Positions 12,868 to 24,601 of a stretch of 64,000 nucleotides of DNA are shown one piece after another (within the stretch, counting starts at the first letter, position 1; the number at the start of each line of letters is the position of its first letter). Source of the DNA: Tieghemostelium lacteum (Eukaryota; Evosea; Eumycetozoa; Dictyosteliales; Raperosteliaceae); contig LODT01000022.1 in NCBI GenBank assembly GCA_001606155.1, forward strand, positions 930,001 to 994,000, given 5' to 3'. Made by a program: the position numbers and the translations under genes. The notes under the pieces are model-generated. The model had not been told where the DNA came from. It saw only the letters and a program-made list of their open reading frames with translations, and did no database searches.

Positions 12868-13403
12868 ATGAGTGGAACCAATAACAAAAATGCACCAATG
12901 CAACCATTGGAAAATAATAAAAATATAAATATGTATCAATTGAATACTGATACACAAGATACAAACAAAGATAGTAATGGTAAAACAAAATCTTTTTGGG
13001 ATAAGACATATGAGATTTCAAAGATACCTTGTTTTAGAGACTCATTACTTTATGGTGTAGGCACTGCAATAGGTGTTACAATGATATCAAGTATATTTTC
13101 AAGAAGTATGTTTTACATTATCATAATCTAACATTCAAAGAAAACATGTAAATTAATTCCACAACACATCCTTCAAACTACTACAATTCAGGTGGTTTAA
13201 TTAGATCAGCAGATTATGGTGTAGTTTCATTCTTATTAGTATCAGGTATATATTGGCCTATTTGTAATTATAATAAAAATATTCAGGATCAAAAAATTAA
13301 ATTGGTAATGGATGCTCAGGTTGCCGAATTGAATAGAAAATCTGAACAACATAGATTAGAAAAAGAAAAAGAACAAAAGCAACAACAGGATCAAAAGAAA
13401 TAG
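12868..13403 (+). CDS. cox20: COX20 homologue, cytochrome c oxidase assembly
   Basis: Exons 12868..13105 and 13192..13403 (86-base intron, GTATGT...TTCAG) join in phase to give 149 residues. After an Asn/Thr-rich head come KIPCFRDSLLYGVGTAIGV (first membrane helix), SRSGLIRSADYGVVSFLL (short loop and second helix), then CNYNKNIQDQKIK and a charged coiled C-terminus. This is the two-helix hairpin of COX20/FAM36A, an inner-membrane chaperone of newly made COX2; the PCxRxSxLYG and RSxDxGVxxFxLV pattern is the family signature. The first exon alone reads on into a false 87-residue ORF. Confidence 0.83.
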
Positions 13404-13987
13404 ATATTATTAGAATTATATTTATATATAATAGTATAAATTTGTACAGAATCGTTATTTGCATGTTTAGAAGAAATGGAAAATTTCATGGGAATTAGGT
13501 GGTGTGTGGTGTTTACAATAATATTTTATTAACACATAGGAAATCTAGAAAATCTCAAATTTGGATATATATAAAAAGATAAAAGATGGATAGATCATCA
13601 CTTGATTTTGATTTATATGGTTTTGTTTTATTTTGTACAAATTATGTTTTATAAAAAGATTTTTTAGGTACAATGATAAATTAAAAATTGTTGGTATATA
13701 ATTTTATATTTTACTGTTGTGTTTTGATTATTATATTATATTATATTGCTGTTCTTATTGTTATTGGTGTTTATGTTATTATATATTACTGCTGTTGTTT
13801 TAATATTGGTTCTTTGATTTTGATATTATATACGTAATGGTAAATTATAAATTAAAAAAGTAGGTATTATATGATGGAAGGAGAGGGAGGGGTTGATTAT
13901 ATGTTATATGATTATATATACGAGAAATTATTAACAAGTGGTTGGGATTATTATATTATTAGGGAGGGGGTATATGATATTTGATTT
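13404..13987. other. intergenic between convergent genes
   Basis: AT-rich with ATT/TAT-type simple stretches around 13720-13820. Both flanking genes end here. No coding sequence or structured RNA is recognised. Confidence 0.5.
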
Positions 13988-15619
13988 TTACCAACTCTCA
14001 GAAACACCATTGGAATTATCACCTGTAATGATTGGGTTCAGTACGGTATTGTCAACATTTACCAATACTTGAACACCACCATTTTCCAATGTGGAATCCT
14101 TCTTTTTTTGTTTCTTTGGAGTGGAAGGTGAACAATTTCCATTTTGTAAGTTTTGTTGTTGGTTACCGTTTAAACTATTTAATAATGAAGATGAAGATAT
14201 AGCATTGTCATTCTGTGATGATATTATTGAAGATAATGATGTTTCACCATTATTTGAACTATTTGGTTGTGTTCCATTTAAAATATTATTTGTATTATTA
14301 TTATGATTATTATGATTACTATTATTATTATTTGTACTATTATTATTACTATTATGACCATTGAGTAACGATATGGAGTTTATACTAATATGGTTTTGTA
14401 CAGATGGATGATGACCGAGAGTAGAGAGTGATGGTATCAGTGTGTTTTGTGAAGATGGTCTTGGAGGACTGAGATTAATCTCGTTTTTTAAATTTGGTGG
14501 AATTAGGGATCCATTGGAAATTGGTGAAAATGGTGGTACTTGAAAGTTATTTCCCATTTGTAAATGCATTTGGGATGGCAAGAGATTGGATGGTGATATT
14601 GGAATGTTTACTAACCCTGGATTGAGTAGTGGTGTGTTTCCACTGCTAGATGTGCCATTGACATTTTGTTTCTTAACTTTGGGGGTAGAAGATTTCTTGG
14701 TTTTACTTGGTGAATTGCTACTTGAGAGGTTAGGTGTAAATGGTTTCCTGCATTCTTTGCAATACCATCTCTTTTTATCGTGTTTCCAACCAGAAAGGCC
14801 TCTGCAATTGGGGCATGTTGGTGGAACTTGAGCTACATTATTATTGGTATTGTTAGTTGGCATTACATTGCTGAGTTGGTTGTTTGGGTTGAGACCGGGG
14901 GTAGACTGTTGGCTACCTGGGTTATCCCACTGAGGCAGAGGTGACATCATTTGACCTTGGTACATTAAACCCTGTGGCATAGGGTTTGTAGGTAACTGTG
15001 GATTCTGAATGGTTTGGACTTGTTGAGTATTTTGATTTTTGGTGATACCTGGTGTGAAAGCCTTCTTGCATTCCTTACACCACCAACGTCTCTTATCATG
15101 TCTCCATGATGCATTTTCATTGCATCTAGTGCATTTTGGAATGGATACAGGTGCATTAGGATCCTTTTTCTCTTCCTCACGTACAGCCTTTCTTTTTCCT
15201 TTTTGAGAAGGTGTATTGGTACTATGAGAACTTGTCATGGTGGACAACATTTGCTGTTGTTGACCATGAGCTTGATGTGAACCCTGATGGTGACCTGGAT
15301 GTTGTCCATTAGGTTGCTGTTGTTGTTGCTGCTGTTGTTGATGTTGGAATATCAAATAGTGTTGTGGAAAACTATTTTGAAAATGTTGGTTATAATGACT
15401 GGCCTGTTGAGGATGAATTTGATATTGGTCAACAAGGTTTGGCATATCAGGAAACTGTTGTGATTCATGTGGATTAAATACACCCTGATGATTAGACATC
15501 AATGGATTATTTGGTAATAAAAATGATGGACTATTGGAACTATTACCCAACAGTGATTGTGAATTTCCAAAAATCATTGATGGTTGATTGGACTGAAACA
15601 GTGATGGTAGTGGTAACAT
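13988..15619 (-). CDS. protein with two tandem IS1-like zinc ribbons, putative nucleic-acid binder
   Basis: 543 residues, one exon. Two near-identical Cx2C-x14-Cx2C modules lie at about 160-192 (CTRCNENASWRHDKRRWWCK) and 265-297 (CPNCRGLSGWKHDKKRWYCK), each followed by KxFTP. The spacing is too short for GATA fingers; the Trp-Tyr/Trp-CKEC-K-x-FT pattern resembles the N-terminal zinc ribbon of IS1/IS1595-type transposases, used elsewhere as a DNA- or RNA-binding module. The rest is low complexity: Gln/His-rich head, Ser/Pro/Asn linkers, and a basic KKQKKKD stretch near the C-terminus that could be a nuclear signal. No transposase catalytic domain is present. Function unknown; a transcription regulator is a reasonable guess. 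Confidence 0.78.
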   Translation of the reverse strand: MLPLPSLFQSNQPSMIFGNSQSLLGNSSNSPSFLLPNNPLMSNHQGVFNPHESQQFPDMPNLVDQYQIHPQQASHYNQHFQNSFPQHYLIFQHQQQQQQQQQPNGQHPGHHQGSHQAHGQQQQMLSTMTSSHSTNTPSQKGKRKAVREEEKKDPNAPVSIPKCTRCNENASWRHDKRRWWCKECKKAFTPGITKNQNTQQVQTIQNPQLPTNPMPQGLMYQGQMMSPLPQWDNPGSQQSTPGLNPNNQLSNVMPTNNTNNNVAQVPPTCPNCRGLSGWKHDKKRWYCKECRKPFTPNLSSSNSPSKTKKSSTPKVKKQNVNGTSSSGNTPLLNPGLVNIPISPSNLLPSQMHLQMGNNFQVPPFSPISNGSLIPPNLKNEINLSPPRPSSQNTLIPSLSTLGHHPSVQNHISINSISLLNGHNSNNNSTNNNNSNHNNHNNNTNNILNGTQPNSSNNGETSLSSIISSQNDNAISSSSLLNSLNGNQQQNLQNGNCSPSTPKKQKKKDSTLENGGVQVLVNVDNTVLNPIITGDNSNGVSESW

Positions 15620-16017
15620 TATATAAACGCGCTTGTGTTAAGTTTTTATATATTAATAATTATATTTTTTTATATTAATCTATAATAAGAAATGATAGAA
15701 AATGGAATATTAGTATTTGACATTTTTACAATCCTTTTTGATCTTATATATATAAAGAATTTTTATATATCTAAATATCTTTAATAAACAGAATGTTTAA
15801 ACAAGTATATAATATATTGTTTATAATTAAAAAATCTTAATAAACCCATTGTGTTTATAGAACAAGAAGTGGGACCACTACCAACAATCTTAGGAGATAG
15901 AATATCTATACAACACAAACACCAAAGAAATAAAGATAAAACAAAAACAAACACAACACCAAAAACACAACACCACCACTTTTTTAAAAAATCAAGCTGT
16001 GAGACAGTCCGATTTTA

Positions 16018-16080
16018 TGATAAAGATTTAATTGATAAGGGTCGTGATTGGGTGGGGGTGAAGTGTAGTGGTGTTGGTTA
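16018..16080. promoter_or_regulatory. G/T-rich patch, possible G-box element
   Basis: Contains GATTGGGTGGGGGTGAAG and GTAGTGGTGTTGGTT. Dictyostelid developmental promoters use G/T-rich G-boxes bound by GBF; the resemblance is by eye only. Confidence 0.25.
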
Positions 16081-16519
16081 TAAAATGGGGGCTACAATGG
16101 TGTTTGTGGTTTTTCTATAAATATAATAAATTATACCCTTAATTGTATGAAATTTGATTTTTAGGGTTTGTGGGTTGGTTGATATAAAGTGAAGAGGACT
16201 TGAACAACAACTATACAATTTGAAAAAATAAATGGAGAGGGGTGTGATTAGGTGATCAACAAATAGAACCTTGATTGGGAAGTGGGTCCTTTTTTGAGAA
16301 CTGTATTTAAACCCTTGCCAAAGGAACACTCTCTTACACATGTGAATTATTATTACACACATACACTTTTAATACTACTACTATTGTGTTTGAATAAATA
16401 TAAAAAATTGTGTTATGTATTAGAATAAATGATAAAATAAAAAAAAATAAAACACTAGCACACAATTTAACACATATTAAATACCCACTAACAGTATCAC
16501 ACATTATGATTTCTATTTA

Positions 16520-16572
16520 ACATGTGTGTGGGTGAGTGTGTGGGTAGAGAGAGAGGAGGTGTGTGTGTGTTT
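16520..16572. promoter_or_regulatory. TG-rich patch, possible G-box element
   Basis: A second G/T-rich cluster (GTGTGTGGGTGAGTGTGTGG, then GGAGGTGTGTGTGTG) about 0.9 kb upstream of the zinc-ribbon start. It could equally be a simple repeat. Confidence 0.22.
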
Positions 16573-18287
16573 TTTCCAAAAAAAAATAGTGATAAAAAAA
16601 GTGTAAAATGATGTAGAAGTATAGTGTTATAATAATGGTGTCAAAAGAAATATAGAGGTATAGATTATGTGTGTGTTGAGTGAGTGTGTAGTATTTTAGT
16701 TAGGTGTGTTTATGACACTTACAAATTTAGGGATAAATAAGGGTTGGAGTGACTGTTTTGAATAAAATTTTAAATTAAATGGTGTGAATAGAGATAATAT
16801 ATATTTTAACACTAACACACATAAACACAAAAAAAAAAAATAAATTAAAAAAATTCTTTTTGTGCTCTCCATATATATTAATTTTATATTACACCAAAAT
16901 CTCAAATCACCCAATGAGGTTTTTCTAAATTTAAAATTAGATTGGGCATGTATGATTGGCAGTGGTTTCAAAAATTTTTTTTTTTTTGGCAGAATAATTT
17001 CACATGCCTTGATATCATTTGACACTAAGATAAATCAAAACTCTATTTATAAATTTTTGATTAACCAATTCTATATCAAAATCATACCCATGCAAGCGCA
17101 CATTTTTATCATATTTTTTTTTGCTCCAACACACAGCACACATTTCTACCAAGAATAAAAACACTAAAAACAACATTTGAAAAACCTTTTAACATAATGG
17201 TTAAACTAGTAAACCACCCCCCATTGATCATTGAATATATTTGTTTCCAACGAATTTAGTTTTGTATGTGATATAGGGAGAAATTTTTGTGATATACGAT
17301 GATCTGGAGTGTGTGATGATTTTAAATGAAAGCACATAGGGGGAAATGAGGATAGTGGGGTACACAATAAAAAATTAATATAATTAAATTTTTTTCATTT
17401 TCAAATTTACCTTTTTTAAATATGTTTTTATACTAAATTATGATTATTTATAGAATAACCGAATTTATTCAGATTCTATAGAGATATTATACTAATTAAT
17501 ATGTATATATAGTGCTTCTGTTTGTGTGTGATTTTACTTTTTTAGCTAGATATCTATTTTGTTATTTATTATACAATTTGTATAATTTAATAATATTGCG
17601 TCTTTTATATTTTTAGGTTTTTTTTATTTTAATATTTCATATATTAATTGTGGGGGTATCTAGGATTTTAAATTATATCTAGGTGTTGGTTGGTGACTGC
17701 TGTGTGAACTCTATTTATTTATTTTTTTTTTTTTAAATTAAATTAAAAAAAATTAAAAATTATGTGAATTTTCAAAAAAGTGTAGAGCCCACTTACAAAA
17801 ATTTTTCATGTTGTTCTGAAAATAGACCATGGACATTTAATTTTTTCTGTTACTTTTAGAAATCGATTTAGTGATGTAATTCTATTCTTAGTGTGTTTAA
17901 ATGAATGGTTTGTAAAGATCTGAGTTAAATAAGTGACCATTTCATAAATCATGAAAAAAACACACTTTTAAAAAAAAAGATACTTTTAAAGTGTTTATAT
18001 ATAGATCAAATTATCCATGTGTGATCTAATGTAATGTTCTCAATTAGTAAAATACCTGTTGAGCTATTATTGCAAATTTAATGAACATTTATTCAATTAA
18101 TAAAATCTAGAGAATTCTCTTAAGTTAATGACAAATCTTGATTTAATTTAAATTAAACTTATTATAAAATATCAAATCAAGTTATTTATATTTTTTTCAA
18201 TTTAACTTATGATTATTGAGTAATTTTTGTGTGTATTTTAAAATATTTTTTGTTTTTTTATCAAAACATTGTTGTCATTTCACTCCC

Positions 18288-18299
18288 ATGAAGCAATGA
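18288..18299 (+). promoter_or_regulatory. three-codon uORF overlapping the COQ8 start
   Basis: ATG AAG CAA TGA: the stop TGA overlaps the main ATG at 18296 (ATGA). If the transcript starts upstream of 18288, ribosomes would meet this uORF first. A regulatory effect is inference. Confidence 0.35.
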
Positions 18300-19927
18300 G
18301 TAATAATAGATGGTCTGATTTAATTACGGTACTGTATTCAGGTAAAAATGTAATTCAATCCATGATGAATAAACCAGTTGGATCCAACCAATTCATTTCA
18401 AAGTTTAATAATCACAATACAGCTTCAACTAAATTGGATTTGAATATCGATAAGAATAAGAATAATGATAAGAATAGTGGTTTTCAATTGATTTTGGATG
18501 ATGATAGTGGTTTACAATTGACTGATGATCAAAAGAATCCAGAGATTACTTATATAAAGTCGAAAGGATATGCAATTCCTAGTAGTCAAACTAGTAGATT
18601 TTTACATTTTAGTAAGTTGGCATTAGGAATGGGTGTAGGGTTTTTAGGTGAATATACAAAGAGATCTTTAAGTGCACAGGATCAACAGCATAGTTCAATG
18701 TTTTCAGATTCGAATGCAGAGAGAATGGCTGATTCTTTTAGTAGAATGAGAGGTGCTGCATTGAAGGTTGGTCAGGTACTAAGTATTCAAGATGAGAATC
18801 TTCTACCTCCAAAATTTGTAGAGATTTTGGAGAAGGTTAGAAAATCGGCAAATCCAATGCCTAGAGATCAGTTAATGGCTACAATGGAAGAGGAACTAGG
18901 TGAGAAATGGAGAGAGAACTTTGAAGTTTTTGAAGAGGAACCTGTAGCTGCTGCTAGTATAGGTCAAGTACACAGAGCTGTATTAAAAGATGGGATGGTT
19001 GTGGCGGTGAAAGTGCAATATCCGGGGGTTGCTGATTCTATAAGTTCAGATATCAGAAATCTCATAGGTCTTTTAAAGATGGTTGTACCTGAGACTGCAT
19101 TCATTGACAAGTCTTTGGAATCGGCGAGAAAGGAGTTATTATTGGAAACAAACTACCTGAATGAATCTGAAAATCAGAGAATGTTTAAAAAGTTTTTAGA
19201 GAGTAGTGATGTACACCCATCACTCTCAAAGAATATGTATGTCCCTGAGGTTATAGAAAGACTTACAACCAGACGTATTCTGACAACTGAGTTTGTCCAA
19301 GGTGTGGCAATTGATAAGATTAATGATCAAACTCACAGTCAATCTTCACGTGACTGGATAAGCAAGAATATCATTAATCTATGTCTAGCTGAACTCTTTG
19401 AGTTCAATATGATGCAAACTGACCCCAATTGGACAAACTTTGTTGTGGATTTTGAAAAAAAGAGAATTAATCTTCTGGATTTTGGTGCATGTAGGAGATA
19501 TGACATGTCATTTTTAAAAGACTATTTTAAGTCGATAGAGGCTGGTGTGGAGAGAGACAAACAATCGGTGCTTGATTACTCATTGTCGTTGGGGTATCTT
19601 ACAGGTGATGAGAACTCTTTAATGTTAGACGCACACTCAGAGTCTGTAATGATATTAGCTGAACCGTTTTCAAAGAGATATTATAACGAACAAGGTATTA
19701 GTAAATATGCATTCAATGATCAACAGATTTCCAAGAGAATTGGTAAATTGATACCGGTAATGTTGAAAAATAGATTGAAACCACCTCCAGAAGAGACCTA
19801 TTCACTACACAGAAAACTTTCTGGTTGTTATTTGGTGTGTTCAAAATTGAAAGCAAATATCAATTGTACGAATCTATGGAAATATTATCAAGCCAAATTT
19901 AATGAGAAATTGAAGGATATCAAATAA
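18296..19927 (+). CDS. coq8: COQ8/ADCK3-type atypical kinase (ABC1 family)
   Basis: 543 residues from the first in-frame ATG at 18296. It supports coenzyme Q synthesis at the mitochondrial inner membrane in other eukaryotes. Family marks in order: KxGQ-type helix RMRGAALKVGQVLSIQDE (about 146-163), the Ala-rich loop AAASIGQVH (about 219) that replaces the Gly-rich loop, lysine in VAVKVQYPG (about 239), ETNYLNESENQ, TDPNWTNF (about 375) and the metal-binding LLDFGA (about 393). All catalytic landmarks are present. The Asn/Lys-rich N-terminal 90 residues could contain the targeting sequence. It is convergent with the DMAP1 gene, with 55 bases between stops. Confidence 0.9.
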   Translation: MSNNRWSDLITVLYSGKNVIQSMMNKPVGSNQFISKFNNHNTASTKLDLNIDKNKNNDKNSGFQLILDDDSGLQLTDDQKNPEITYIKSKGYAIPSSQTSRFLHFSKLALGMGVGFLGEYTKRSLSAQDQQHSSMFSDSNAERMADSFSRMRGAALKVGQVLSIQDENLLPPKFVEILEKVRKSANPMPRDQLMATMEEELGEKWRENFEVFEEEPVAAASIGQVHRAVLKDGMVVAVKVQYPGVADSISSDIRNLIGLLKMVVPETAFIDKSLESARKELLLETNYLNESENQRMFKKFLESSDVHPSLSKNMYVPEVIERLTTRRILTTEFVQGVAIDKINDQTHSQSSRDWISKNIINLCLAELFEFNMMQTDPNWTNFVVDFEKKRINLLDFGACRRYDMSFLKDYFKSIEAGVERDKQSVLDYSLSLGYLTGDENSLMLDAHSESVMILAEPFSKRYYNEQGISKYAFNDQQISKRIGKLIPVMLKNRLKPPPEETYSLHRKLSGCYLVCSKLKANINCTNLWKYYQAKFNEKLKDIK

Positions 19928-19982
19928 ACCATTTATGGTTTGGAAAATATTATTTATTAAATTAGGGGGTGGGGTTGAAAGT

Positions 19983-21890
19983 TTATTTTGACTTTTTCTC
20001 TTTTTTCTCTTTTTTACTGGATTTACCTGATGAACTACTGTGATGATTGGTAGTTGATGATGTTGATTTCTTTAGAGATGATGGAGAGGATAATGGAGAA
20101 GATAATGGAATTGTATTACTACTACTAGTGGGAACTGGAAATTCAGCAGCACTACCAGACTCACTATTACTCTTTTGAGCTAATTTTAATTTCTTTGCAG
20201 CTCTTTCTTGTTGTTTTTTATCTCTTTGTGCTTTTTTTGCTTCTTTACTTTGTGGTGATTCAATAGTTTCATTTTGATCTTTTTTATCATGATGCTTTTT
20301 ACTGGAGGATGATGAAGTTGTGTTATTAGATGACGATGGTGTTGATGTTGAGTTACTGGATGATTTGTGACTCTTGGTAGGTGTAATGGATATAGGTTCC
20401 ATTTCAGAGATATTTGATCTCTCTCCACTGTTACTGTCATTAGATAGTAACTGAAATGGTGTATTGGTAGAAATGGATGATGATTTGTGAGATGGTGTTG
20501 ACAGAGGTGTTGATGAAAGCATATGACTTCCAGTAAGACTTGTAGAAGGTGGAGGAAGTTCAGAATCAGTTAGATTCTGAATAGTTTCATTTTCTTCATC
20601 TACATGTATACTTAATGCCTCATAAGGTATTTGTGTTCCTAATTGCTCTAATTCCTTCTCCAAAAAGTCTTTTTGAGCTTTTAGTATCTCACAATGATAT
20701 CGTTTCTCTAAATAGCATTTCTGTAAGTCTAATAGTATAGCTATATCTTCTTTTAGATCTTGATGGAGGAGTTTGGATATTGGATGATTCAAACTCGTTG
20801 GAGTAGACAATTCATATAAAGTACCTTCTAATCTACCATAAGGACCTTGGTCATCCTGTACTACCATTCCCATATTCTTACGTTTGTTTCTCTGTTCCAA
20901 TTGACTGTACGAAGACCCATATTTGGCAAAATCATAGTGTTTTATAGCCCCATTATGCAAAGCAATACTCGATCGCTTCATTATTATTTTACTATCTCTA
21001 CTGTGTGCCAATAGATGCTTTTCAATACCTATATAAGAGTTCTGTAAACTCTCTTGCTCAGAGATTTTATCTACACTAAGATGATGTAGTTTCTCCATCT
21101 GATGTTTTCTCTCCATTTCATAGGTCTTATTAAACTGATAAGAAGCCATAGGATTTCTAAAATTGTCTTCTTCGGGTTTAGACCTCAGTTCAATGAGTTT
21201 AGATTGAACTCTATAGTATCTCTCTTTCAAATCATCAATTGTTTTCTTTTGTCTATGAAAATGTGATGTTGCCTCAAATCTATCAAAAACCACTATAAAA
21301 CGACTATCAAATCTTTTGCATAACTCAATCAACTGTGTCGTATCTTCTTTTGACCATTGATCATCTTTTAAATAGTTTTCGTATTCGTCGTCTGTAAACA
21401 TTAGAATCTCCATCTTCTTATTAAACTTCTCATATTTATACTCTTTAGTCTTTCTATCTGACCCAGCTGGATTATTCACAGAATCACTAGTATTAACCCA
21501 ATGTTTAAGTATCAATTGATCCCTTCTTACAGGATTTCTAAAATCCAATAACTCCCATTTACTTTTCTTTACCTTCTTACTACTACTACTCTTATTACTC
21601 TTATTTACATTTTTAATTGGTGTTGAAAGTGATATTGTTTCACCTTCTAGATTTCTGTACAATGCTTCTTTTATTCTCTCAGCTATAATTCTTGCTGTTT
21701 CTTTCTTTGGTTGTGTTGGTTGTATCTGTTTTGTTGTTACTTCTTTACCATTATCACTGTTCATTGAAGTTGTAGTGGTAGTAGTTGTAACATCCATTGG
21801 TTGATCTATATTTACATTATTATTATTGTTGTTGTCAGGTTGAATTTGACTATCAAGTGATATCATTTCAACATCTTTAGTATCACTCAT
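19983..21890 (-). CDS. dmap1: DMAP1/SWC4 homologue, NuA4/SWR1 chromatin complex subunit
   Basis: 635 residues, one exon. The conserved half has KKSKWELLDFRNPVRRDQL, the SANT/Myb-like segment around 165-215 (FTDDEYENYL, WSKEDTTQLIELCKRFDSRF, VVFDRF) and TIDDLKERYYRVQSKL, the order known for DMAP1/Swc4. In yeast and animals this subunit joins the H4/H2A acetylation and H2A.Z exchange complexes. The N-terminus is Asn/Thr-rich. The last 200 residues are Ser/Thr-rich with charged Lys blocks (KKHHDKKDQNE, a KKEKKEKKSK end), probably disordered and nuclear. It shares a 443-base divergent promoter with the NDR kinase. Confidence 0.88.
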   Translation of the reverse strand: MSDTKDVEMISLDSQIQPDNNNNNNVNIDQPMDVTTTTTTTSMNSDNGKEVTTKQIQPTQPKKETARIIAERIKEALYRNLEGETISLSTPIKNVNKSNKSSSSKKVKKSKWELLDFRNPVRRDQLILKHWVNTSDSVNNPAGSDRKTKEYKYEKFNKKMEILMFTDDEYENYLKDDQWSKEDTTQLIELCKRFDSRFIVVFDRFEATSHFHRQKKTIDDLKERYYRVQSKLIELRSKPEEDNFRNPMASYQFNKTYEMERKHQMEKLHHLSVDKISEQESLQNSYIGIEKHLLAHSRDSKIIMKRSSIALHNGAIKHYDFAKYGSSYSQLEQRNKRKNMGMVVQDDQGPYGRLEGTLYELSTPTSLNHPISKLLHQDLKEDIAILLDLQKCYLEKRYHCEILKAQKDFLEKELEQLGTQIPYEALSIHVDEENETIQNLTDSELPPPSTSLTGSHMLSSTPLSTPSHKSSSISTNTPFQLLSNDSNSGERSNISEMEPISITPTKSHKSSSNSTSTPSSSNNTTSSSSSKKHHDKKDQNETIESPQSKEAKKAQRDKKQQERAAKKLKLAQKSNSESGSAAEFPVPTSSSNTIPLSSPLSSPSSLKKSTSSTTNHHSSSSGKSSKKEKKEKKSK

Positions 21891-22333
21891 CTTTAGTCAA
21901 AACCCTATTTTAACTTAATCGAATTTTCAAAAAAAAATACAAAATAAATTCATAAAAACAAAAATTTATGATCTCATCAACAGTTTCAGATAAATATGAA
22001 TGAATGTATTTTTATTTTTAGATTATTCTTATAAAAAGACCCAATTCTAGAAACTTATCAACTTCAATATTCTTTTATATAATTAATCGGTCTTGAGAGA
22101 GAAAAATTGAAAAAAAAAAAAAAAAAATAATTAATAAAATAAAATAATAAAAAAAATTTTAATTTTTCATTTTAATTTTTTTATTTTGATTAATAATATT
22201 ACACACAGTTTTAGAAATATATTTTAAAAAGATTTCACTAGTCTAAATATTTATTTGTATTTATAAAAATAACAATCCAGTAACAAACAGAAGCGACAGG
22301 AGAGGGAACAAAGACATTTTTGGAAATATTAAT
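21891..22333. promoter_or_regulatory. bidirectional promoter region, dmap1 / NDR kinase
   Basis: 443 bases between divergent starts, with an A run of about 19 near 22110 and long A/T blocks. No gene is seen. Confidence 0.4.
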
Positions 22334-24354
<2,021 letters not shown>

Positions 24355-24601
24355 TTTTTATAATACAAATTTCAAGTTTGTAAAACCCCCCACACAACCT
24401 CAATACACACATTTCAACACAAAACAAAAACAAAAAACCAAATAAATATTATAAAAAATAAAATAATATATCTTATTATATTATATATGATATACTTCAA
24501 AAGTGATTATTGTGTGTTTTATATATATTTTACAGTTGTTTTAATTTTTTTTTTTTCTGGAGATTTTTGTTTTAAACTGTTGTGTGATTAAAGGCTAGCT
24601 T

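Larger units (their letters stand above)
15620..18287. other. large divergent intergenic region
   Basis: 2.67 kb without convincing coding sequence between the zinc-ribbon gene and the COQ8-type gene. It holds TG/GT-rich patches, A/T runs and weak ORFs of under 110 residues lacking any family motif. Given the divergent layout it must hold both promoters; the length is unusual for this gene-dense window. Confidence 0.5.

Noticed and set aside
16078-17158. ORFs of 94-109 residues in the 2.7-kb intergenic region
   Set aside because: Composition is Ile/Lys/Phe/Tyr noise from AT-rich DNA; no motif, no codon bias, overlapping on opposite strands.
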